From Candidatus Zixiibacteriota bacterium (GTDB taxonomy: Bacteria; Zixibacteria; MSB-5A5; GN15; FEB-12), in assembly GCA_022564135.1 (NCBI GenBank), contig JADFLZ010000036.1, forward strand, positions 1 through 11,095: DNA of 11,095 nt, given 5' to 3'. The notes below the pieces were generated by a model, which worked only from the letters and a program-made list of their open reading frames with translations, did not search any database and was not told where the DNA came from. The position numbers were made by a program, and so were the translations under genes. Of the stretch, positions 1-5,514 are shown in pieces (position 1 is the first letter of the stretch; every line of letters starts with the position of its first letter).

Positions 1-1
1 G

Positions 2-1729
2 TTAAACCCTCTCGAAATTGTAAAGAAAGATATAGACAAAATCAGAGTCGTCTTCAGCGGCGCCGGGGCGGCCGGAATCGCCTGCGCCAAATTGTATTGT
101 TCGTTAGGAGTAAAACACGAAAATCTGCTGATGGTCGATTCTAAAGGCGTCATCTACCAAGGCCGCGAATCTGGTCTGGACAAATACAAAGCTGAGTTTT
201 CCAGAAAAACCGAGGCCCGCACGCTTGATGACGCTATGAAAGACGCTGATGTTTTTGTAGGTGTTTCTGTTAAAGATCTGGTCACTCAAAAAATGGTCAA
301 GTCCATGGCCAAAGACCCGATTGTCCTGGCCATGGCCAACCCGGATCCGGAAATCATGTACCCGGATGCCATGGCAGCCCGCAAAGATGTCATAGTTGCC
401 ACCGGCAGATCTGATTTTCCTAATCAGGTCAACAACGTGCTGGGCTTTCCCTTTATTTTTCGCGGCGCACTCGATACCTGGTCTACCACCATAAACGAAG
501 AGATGAAAATTGCCGCTGTAAAATCACTGGCGGCCCTTGCCAAAGAAGAAGTTCCGCCGGCAGTAGCCAAAGCGTATGGCGGAAAACGTTTCAAATTTGG
601 TCGTGAATATCTTATTCCCAAACCGTTCGACGCCCGCATTTTGACCTGGGAAGCAGCGGCGGTGGCCGAAGCAGCCATGAAATCCGGGGTGGCCGGCAGA
701 GAGCTGGATTTAGAAGAATACAAGCATGAGTTGATGGAAAGAGTCGGCAGCGGCAGAACACTTATGAGATCGATTGCAGAAAAAGCAAAGTCTGAGCCGA
801 AGCGCATTGTATTTCCCGAGGGAGAGTCGCGGCGGATTTTGCGGGCTTGCCAGAATCTTCTCGATGAAGGCATTGCCAGACCGATTCTTTTAGGAGACGA
901 AAAGCGTATTGCCGAAGTTGCCAAAGAGTACCAGTTGGAATTAGCCGGAGCAGAAATAATCAACCCCAAAGAATCATCAAAACTTGCAGAATATGCTAAA
1001 AAATATTTTGAGTTAAGGGGCAGGCGCGGTATTACCATGGAGCGCGCTAACCGCAGAGTGACAATTCCCATTTACTACGGCCTGATGATGCTTATGTCGG
1101 GCGACTGCGATGCGGTTCTTTCAGGCATACGCTCAGATTATCCGTCTACTATCCGTCCGGCACTTGAAATTGTGCCGCTGGCAGAAGGAGTTACCCGGGT
1201 ATCGGGTCTGTTTGCCATGGTCAGTCAGGACAAAGTTTATATGTTTGCCGACACCACGGTTAATATTAACCCGACCGCCGAAGAGCTGGCCGAGATAGCT
1301 ATCAATGCGGCCAAAGTAGCCAGGAGTTATGATATTGAACCGCGAATAGCGATGCTTTCGTTTTCAAATTTTGGTTCTGTCCGGCTGGCCGAATCCAGTA
1401 AAGTGGCCAAAGCTGTAAAGATTCTTCACCAGAAAGCGCCTGACCTGATAGTCGACGGCGAAATGCAGGCAGATACAGCCCTGATGCCGGAGTTTATGAA
1501 AGAACATTTTCCCTTCTCAAAGCTCAAGAGCAAGGCTAACGTGATGATATTCCCTGACTTAAATTCCGGCAATATCGCCTACAAGCTGATGCAGAGAATG
1601 GGCGGGCTTACTGCCATCGGACCAATTTTGATGGGATTATCGAAACCGGTACATGTTTTACACCGGACGCTGGATGTGACCCAGATAGTTGATATGGCTT
1701 CGATTGCAGTTGTCGATGCCCAGAACTAA
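2..1729 (+). CDS. maeB: NADP-dependent malic enzyme with C-terminal phosphotransacetylase-like domain, 5' end outside window
   Basis: Malic enzyme decarboxylates malate to pyruvate with reduction of NAD(P), linking the TCA cycle to pyruvate and NADPH supply in the cytoplasm. The frame is open from base 2, giving 575 residues; the family is about 750-760 residues long, so the N-terminal malic catalytic part lies upstream. The Rossmann nucleotide-binding loop VFSGAGAAGIA is at bases 50-82. It is followed by malic-domain motifs AMANPDPEI, ATGRSDFPNQVNN and FIFRGALD. From about base 800 (KRIVFPEGE) to the end the protein matches the phosphotransacetylase fold (SGIRSDYPSTIRPAL, DGEMQADTA, FPDLNSGNIAYKL). 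In the MaeB family this domain is known to act as an acetyl-CoA-sensing regulatory module rather than a working transacetylase. The TTG at base 92 is not the start, because coding similarity runs upstream of it. The gene ends in TAA with no clear terminator. Identity is near certain; NADP rather than NAD preference is by family only. Confidence 0.95.
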   Translation, partial: LNPLEIVKKDIDKIRVVFSGAGAAGIACAKLYCSLGVKHENLLMVDSKGVIYQGRESGLDKYKAEFSRKTEARTLDDAMKDADVFVGVSVKDLVTQKMVKSMAKDPIVLAMANPDPEIMYPDAMAARKDVIVATGRSDFPNQVNNVLGFPFIFRGALDTWSTTINEEMKIAAVKSLAALAKEEVPPAVAKAYGGKRFKFGREYLIPKPFDARILTWEAAAVAEAAMKSGVAGRELDLEEYKHELMERVGSGRTLMRSIAEKAKSEPKRIVFPEGESRRILRACQNLLDEGIARPILLGDEKRIAEVAKEYQLELAGAEIINPKESSKLAEYAKKYFELRGRRGITMERANRRVTIPIYYGLMMLMSGDCDAVLSGIRSDYPSTIRPALEIVPLAEGVTRVSGLFAMVSQDKVYMFADTTVNINPTAEELAEIAINAAKVARSYDIEPRIAMLSFSNFGSVRLAESSKVAKAVKILHQKAPDLIVDGEMQADTALMPEFMKEHFPFSKLKSKANVMIFPDLNSGNIAYKLMQRMGGLTAIGPILMGLSKPVHVLHRTLDVTQIVDMASIAVVDAQN

Positions 1730-1805
1730 AGAGTAGAATTGTCTGAAAACCGTTGAATTCAGTGGATAAATCTTTGCCGATGAGAGCTGAAAAGATACTA
1801 TTTTA

Positions 1806-1834
1806 TTGCAATTTCTTGGTTTTAAGAGTAAACT
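1806..1834 (+). promoter_or_regulatory. possible sigma-70-type promoter for mreB
   Basis: TTGCAA (1806-1811) and TAAACT (1829-1834) are separated by 17 bases, and each matches four of six consensus positions. They lie about 90 bases upstream of the mreB start in the only gap before it. A 5-bp inverted repeat, TAGGC/GCCTA, lies further downstream in the presumed leader at about 1865-1887. The match is modest and was found by eye, so this is only a candidate. Confidence 0.3.
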
Positions 1835-1925
1835 TGAGGCTAAATAATACGATATATGGTAGTGTAGGCTGCAGGCTTCTCTCGGCCTATGGACATAAAG
1901 CTCTTTTATTTTAGGAAACAAGACA

Positions 1926-2954
1926 TTGGGATTATTTGACTGGCTTTCAAGCGACATCGGCATTGACCTTGGCACCGCCAATACGCTGGTATATGTCAGG
2001 AATCAGGGCATAGTTCTAAACGAGCCATCGGTGGTGGCCATAGAACAATCTACCGGCAAAGTGCTGGCCATAGGTTCAGCCGCCAAAGAAATGACCGGTC
2101 GTACACCGGCCGGAATTGCAGCAATTCGCCCTCTAAAAGACGGGGTTATTGCTGATTTTGAAATCTCCGAAAAACTTATATCTGACTTTATCAGACGCGT
2201 GGTCAAGCATAAATACTTGATGAAACCCCGGGTGGTTGTTTCCGTTCCCTCTGGTATTACCGAAGTAGAAAAGCGCGCGGTTCGCGATTCGGCTGAAAAT
2301 GCCGGTGCCCGCGAAGTATATCTTTTGTCAGAGCCGATGGCAGCTGCTATTGGAGTGGGACTGCCGGTAGAGCAGCCTTCCGGTTGTATGGTCATTGATA
2401 TCGGCGGCGGCACCACTGAAATCGCGGTCATAGCCTTAAACGGCATCGTCAACGTTACTTCTATAAGAATCGCCGGTGATGAATTAAACGAAGCTATTAT
2501 CATGTATCTCAAGAAGAACTACAATCTGCTTATCGGTGAATTGACCGCCGAAGAGATAAAAATTAAGATAGGCTCGGCTACCGGGCTCGAAAAAGAGCTT
2601 TCGATGGATGTCAAAGGCCGGGATTTAGTGGCCGGAGTGCCAAAAATATTGAAACTTTCTTCAGTCCAGATACGTGAAGCATTATCAGAAACTATTGATA
2701 TAATAGTTGAGGCGGTCAGGCAGGCTCTGGAGCGTACTCCGCCTGAGCTGGCTTCTGATATTCTCGAAAGAGGTATCGTGCTGACCGGTGGCGGCGCCTT
2801 GCTTCGCGGCCTGGATAAACGGCTGCGTGATGAAACCAACCTGCCGGTTAACATTGCCGAAGATCCTTTAACCTGCGTTGCCAGAGGTACCGGCAAAGTA
2901 CTGGAAAATTTCTCGGCCTACTCAAAAGTCCTCGAAAAAAGTCGCAAAGACTGA
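1926..2954 (+). CDS. mreB: rod shape-determining protein MreB (bacterial actin)
   Basis: MreB polymerises with ATP into membrane-bound filaments that guide the elongation machinery for peptidoglycan synthesis. The 342-residue product has the usual family length. The actin-fold phosphate-1 motif IDLGTANT is at residues 13-20 and the phosphate-2 motif DIGGGTTE is at 158-165. The adenosine-site motif LTGGGALLRGL lies near the C terminus. The N terminus MGLFDWL is short and amphipathic, fitting the known membrane-binding segment of Gram-negative MreB. The start is TTG, chosen because it gives exactly this conserved N terminus and has AGGA at 1913-1916, nine bases upstream; no ATG or GTG fits. The gap to the malic enzyme is 196 bases, so mreB probably has its own promoter. 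The usual partners mreC and mreD do not follow; the next gene is an unrelated lipoprotein. An Mbl-type paralogue is possible, but the MreB fold is not in doubt. Confidence 0.96.
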   Translation: MGLFDWLSSDIGIDLGTANTLVYVRNQGIVLNEPSVVAIEQSTGKVLAIGSAAKEMTGRTPAGIAAIRPLKDGVIADFEISEKLISDFIRRVVKHKYLMKPRVVVSVPSGITEVEKRAVRDSAENAGAREVYLLSEPMAAAIGVGLPVEQPSGCMVIDIGGGTTEIAVIALNGIVNVTSIRIAGDELNEAIIMYLKKNYNLLIGELTAEEIKIKIGSATGLEKELSMDVKGRDLVAGVPKILKLSSVQIREALSETIDIIVEAVRQALERTPPELASDILERGIVLTGGGALLRGLDKRLRDETNLPVNIAEDPLTCVARGTGKVLENFSAYSKVLEKSRKD

Positions 2955-2977
2955 TAAGTTAAACTCGAAACCGTAAG

Positions 2978-3008
2978 GGGGAGCGGACTAAATACCTGTC
3001 CATACCCC
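2978..3008 (+). other. stem-loop after mreB, possible weak terminator or 3' end element
   Basis: GGGG (2978-2981) pairs with CCCC (3005-3008), and GGAC (2985-2988) pairs with GTCC (2998-3001). A 3x3 internal loop separates the two stems, and the terminal loop is nine bases. No T-run follows directly, so it is not a classical intrinsic terminator. A second weak A/T stem (AAAAA-GCAA-TTTTT) lies about 25 bases further on. The position, 23 bases after the mreB stop, suits an mRNA 3' end. Confidence 0.4.
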
Positions 3009-3139
3009 ACTTGCATCATCCTTCCACTCTGAAAAAGCAATTTTTTGTAAGTACTTGATATAAAGAGAAATATGTTGACTTAACACCCACAAATATTAAG
3101 TTATCAAATATAACGTCAGGCAAACAGGATAATAATGTT

Positions 3140-4735
3140 GTGTTTTTCAATTTTTTGAACAGGCAACAAAGCAATACTTCCACTATATTGTTTACTTCAG
3201 TTTTGTTGTGTTGCTGTATTCATCTTGCAGGGTGTGGCGTCCAGACTCAAAAACGACAACTCACTTCTCGTGAAGATGTCGGTACACTTGTGAAGGATGC
3301 AGCTTACTTTAAGGCGGAATCTCCTTTTTTAAAAGTACATCTTCTCAACGGTCATGTTTACATCCTTTCGGATTGGAATGTAGATGAGGATAAGAAGCTT
3401 GTTACTGGAACCGGGCGGCTCCTTGATGTAAATCGTGAAATCCTCGAGGATGATTTCTTCAGTATACCTTTAGATTCTGTCGCAATCTTTGAAACCAACG
3501 TTGTACATACCTCGGGGTCTGTGGCGGCTCTAGCTGTTATTACCGGGGCATCAGTTGCGTTAACTATATATTGTATTTCGAATCCAAAGGCATGTTTCGG
3601 TTCATGTCCAACATTCTATGTTAAAAACGAGGGGGTGCCAGTTTTGCAAGCGGAAGGGTTTTCCGCGAGCATTTCTCCTGCCCTTGAGGGAAGAGATATA
3701 GACGCCCTCTATCGCGTTAAACCGACGGCCAGAGACTTTGAAGTGCTTATGAAAAACGAAGCACTTGAGACTCATGTCGTGAGGTACGCAGACTTGCTGA
3801 TTGCTCGACGAACTAAGGGAGGGAGAGTATTCGCTGCCTCCAACAATACCTTCTGGCAGGCTAGCAAGCTCATTGAACCAAGTCAATGTATAGGACCGGA
3901 GGGTGATTGTCTCAAAAAAGTGAAGCACTTTGACGGTCTTCAACGTATTAGTGAAACTGACTCGACATATCTGGGCGCAAAAGAGACAATCGATATAGAG
4001 TTCAGAAATGTACCAGACGCCAAATTGGGCTTGGTCATTGCCTCCAGACAGTCACTTCTCAGCACCTATCTGTTCTATCAAACCCTTTCATATATGGGCA
4101 ACTCAGTTGGCAAATGGCTTGCTATGATGGAACGAGGAGACGAAGTTACTCGAAAGAGGGCGGGCGGAGTTGGTCGCTTGCTGGGCGGAATTGAAGTCTT
4201 GACTCTGAACAGCCAAGGCGAATGGGTTGCTGTAGGTGAAATTAATGAAACCGGACCACTTGCCACTGATGTTCATCTGGTGCCGCTTCCTCAAAATTTG
4301 CCGAATCAGGCTAAAATTAGGCTTCGACTTACAAAGGGACACTGGCGCATAGACTATATTGCCCTTGCTGTTTTAGGAAAGAGGGTAGAACCTATCAGAC
4401 TTAAACCTTCTCTTGTCAGGCGCAACGCGATTCGAGATGACATAGCCAGAGAAGCACTACTGGACTCAACCAGGCAACTTATTACACTTCCAGGGGATGT
4501 AGTCACTTTGATGTACCGCTTGCCGGAGGATTTTGTGGAATATGAACTGTTTTTGGAAAGTCGCGGTTACTATCTAGAATGGATTCGTGACGAATGGGTT
4601 GCTGATGAAGATTTAAGTCGAGCAACAATGATATTCCTTAATCCTGAACTTGCCCTGCGCAAGCTGGCACCTGAATTCAAACAAGTTGAAGCTGAAATAG
4701 AAGAATTATTCTGGAACAGTCGCTATGCACAGTAA
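3140..4735 (+). CDS. predicted large lipoprotein of unknown function (531 aa)
   Basis: No family function is recognised. The N terminus is a signal peptide with a hydrophobic core (about residues 15-29) ending in the lipobox LAGC, so Cys32 should be lipidated after signal peptidase II cleavage. Unusually, three further cysteines (24-26) lie inside the signal. After an N-terminal domain of about 90 residues comes a hydrophobic Ala/Val-rich stretch (127-146). It is followed by a cysteine cluster, C145, C152 and C156, within CFGSCPTFY (152-160). Next comes a conserved-looking LQAEGF...DIDALY region (about 168-190). I recall similar GSCPT/AEGF proteins in FCB-group genomes but cannot name the family. 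The C-terminal half is rich in Arg, Glu and Leu without clear motifs. GTG at 3140 was chosen because it is in frame with the signal peptide, with AGGA ten bases upstream. The stop overlaps the next lipoprotein gene by 11 bases, suggesting coupled translation. The CDS is probably real; envelope location is inferred. Confidence 0.85.
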   Translation: MFFNFLNRQQSNTSTILFTSVLLCCCIHLAGCGVQTQKRQLTSREDVGTLVKDAAYFKAESPFLKVHLLNGHVYILSDWNVDEDKKLVTGTGRLLDVNREILEDDFFSIPLDSVAIFETNVVHTSGSVAALAVITGASVALTIYCISNPKACFGSCPTFYVKNEGVPVLQAEGFSASISPALEGRDIDALYRVKPTARDFEVLMKNEALETHVVRYADLLIARRTKGGRVFAASNNTFWQASKLIEPSQCIGPEGDCLKKVKHFDGLQRISETDSTYLGAKETIDIEFRNVPDAKLGLVIASRQSLLSTYLFYQTLSYMGNSVGKWLAMMERGDEVTRKRAGGVGRLLGGIEVLTLNSQGEWVAVGEINETGPLATDVHLVPLPQNLPNQAKIRLRLTKGHWRIDYIALAVLGKRVEPIRLKPSLVRRNAIRDDIAREALLDSTRQLITLPGDVVTLMYRLPEDFVEYELFLESRGYYLEWIRDEWVADEDLSRATMIFLNPELALRKLAPEFKQVEAEIEELFWNSRYAQ

Positions 4736-5261
4736 GACAAAGTTGTTGGCCATAGGAATAATTGTCGTCGCGCTTCTTCTGGCAGGCTGTGTTGGCACGG
4801 GTGCTCCTCGAGGATGGCTCTCCACTGCTGCCGAAGCGCAAAAGGAATCCAAGGGTGCATGGATTAAAATTGAATATTTCTCAGGGGCATCCAAATCAGT
4901 TGTCCGAGGAGAATTCATTGCAGTAAATACAGAAACTGTATATGTTGATACTCTGACAGGCCTAGTAGCTATCTCTTTATCAGACATTAAAAAAGCTCGG
5001 TTAGCTACCTATGACTCCCGACATGGGAATCTTGCTGTTTGGACCCTACTCGGGACCCTATCAACTGCCTCCCATGGGTACGTCCTTATACTATCTGCGC
5101 CAGTTTGGATTATTGGTGGAAGTATTGCTGCAGCCGCTCAATCGCACAAGCCCATTGAGTCGTTTCCTGATTCAGATTGGAATGAGCTAAAGAAATTTGC
5201 TAGATTTCCACATGGATTGCCCGAGGGATTTGAGCATAATGTCTCAAATTCAATGCGTTAA
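4725..5261 (+). CDS. predicted small lipoprotein with C-terminal FARFPxGLP motif (178 aa)
   Basis: Function unknown. The N terminus has positive residues (K4, K6), a hydrophobic core and the lipobox LAGC, placing the lipidated Cys at residue 22. Residues about 45-95 look like a small beta-rich domain (WIKIEYFSG, VVRGEFIAV, VYVDTLTG, ISLSDIKKARL), reminiscent of an SH3-like or LSm-like fold, though this is a guess. Residues 101-139 are hydrophobic and Gly/Ala/Ser-rich and could be a membrane-associated hairpin. The end carries a conserved-looking block, FPDSDWNELKKFARFP then HGLPEGF (147-169); I recall similar blocks in uncharacterised FCB-group proteins. The ATG lies 11 bases inside the upstream lipoprotein gene, in another frame, with a weak GGAA eight bases before it, so coupled translation is likely. 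The two lipoproteins probably form a functional pair. The next landmark downstream is the terminator at 5407-5432. Confidence 0.85.
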   Translation: MHSKTKLLAIGIIVVALLLAGCVGTGAPRGWLSTAAEAQKESKGAWIKIEYFSGASKSVVRGEFIAVNTETVYVDTLTGLVAISLSDIKKARLATYDSRHGNLAVWTLLGTLSTASHGYVLILSAPVWIIGGSIAAAAQSHKPIESFPDSDWNELKKFARFPHGLPEGFEHNVSNSMR

Positions 5262-5350
5262 GCGCTATTCCGACTTACAAAATTGCTATTGTGTTGCAAG
5301 TGATCAATGGAAACTCTCCCATAACATTTCTACCCAGCTTTCAGAAAATG

Positions 5351-5362
5351 CTCGGCAACGAG
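5351..5362 (+). other. small GNRA-type hairpin in the 3' region of the lipoprotein unit
   Basis: CTCG-GCAA-CGAG forms a perfect four-base stem closed by a GCAA (GNRA) tetraloop. It sits about 90 bases after the second lipoprotein stop and 45 bases before the terminator stem. The rest of the 145-base stretch 5262-5406 shows no coding sequence and no RNA family I recognise. It may be plain 3' untranslated sequence or part of a small RNA. Confidence 0.3.
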
Positions 5363-5406
5363 TTGAATAGTTCTAAGATCGTCCTGCTCCTGTGTCAAAA
5401 ATAGAG

Positions 5407-5432
5407 AACCCGCCTCTTGGCGGGTTTTTTTT
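5407..5432 (+). terminator. intrinsic (Rho-independent) terminator
   Basis: AACCCGCC (5407-5414) and GGCGGGTT (5419-5426) form a perfect eight-base-pair GC-rich stem around a TCTT loop. The last stem bases begin an eight-T run (5425-5432). This is a textbook + strand terminator. It closes the unit carrying the two lipoprotein genes and separates it from rnr. Confidence 0.93.
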
Positions 5433-5448
5433 GCGAAGAAATCCAACT

Positions 5449-5470
5449 GCCAAAATGGCCGATTTTTGGC
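5449..5470 (+). repeat. inverted repeat between terminator and rnr promoter
   Basis: GCCAAAA (5449-5455) and TTTTGGC (5464-5470) are perfectly complementary around an eight-base spacer that contains GGCC. The repeat ends eight bases before the TTGACA of the presumed rnr promoter. That position would suit a repressor or activator site, or a second stem-loop. No bound protein can be named from the sequence. Confidence 0.4.
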
Positions 5471-5478
5471 CGAAATTG

Positions 5479-5510
5479 TTGACAGCTGACAGTCATATTT
5501 CGTTTATTAT
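5479..5510 (+). promoter_or_regulatory. probable sigma-70-type promoter for rnr
   Basis: A perfect -35 box TTGACA (5479-5484) is followed by a -10-like TATTAT (5505-5510, 20-base spacer) or the poorer TTTATT (5503-5508, 18-base spacer). It lies just after a strong terminator, where a new transcript must begin. Either -10 choice places the transcription start at or within a few bases of the rnr ATG at 5515. The long spacer lowers confidence in the exact -10 box. Confidence 0.5.
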
Positions 5511-5514
5511 CAGC

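Noticed and set aside
424..1071. 215-codon open frame on the - strand inside the malic enzyme gene
   Set aside because: It lies opposite a clearly conserved coding region, is Ser/Ala-rich low-information sequence and shows no known motif: a shadow frame.
1658..1981. - strand open frame across the maeB-mreB gap
   Set aside because: It overlaps both conserved genes, has no recognisable motif, and the gap is better explained as promoter and leader for mreB.
1970..1990. TTGGCACC...GC in mreB as a sigma-54 site
   Set aside because: It encodes the conserved IDLGTANT motif and the spacing to GC is wrong.
3075..3114. TTGACT (3075) with TATAAC (3109) as promoter for the lipoprotein genes
   Set aside because: The spacer is 28 bases, far too long, and no acceptable -10 box lies 16-18 bases from TTGACT. 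A promoter in this AT-rich gap is likely but cannot be placed.
3135..3158. ATG at 3135 as a start for the first lipoprotein
   Set aside because: It is in a different frame and stops after seven codons. The signal peptide and lipobox are in the frame of GTG 3140.
5419..5434. GG...TTTTTTTTGC as a sigma-54 promoter
   Set aside because: The GG-to-GC spacing is 12 rather than the required 10, and the bases are explained by the terminator stem and T-run.
5392..5514. Longer rnr reading frame starting at GTG 5392
   Set aside because: It would be translated through the terminator hairpin and T-run and through the promoter, and the extra 41 residues look unlike any RNase R N terminus. The family N terminus begins near ATG 5515.
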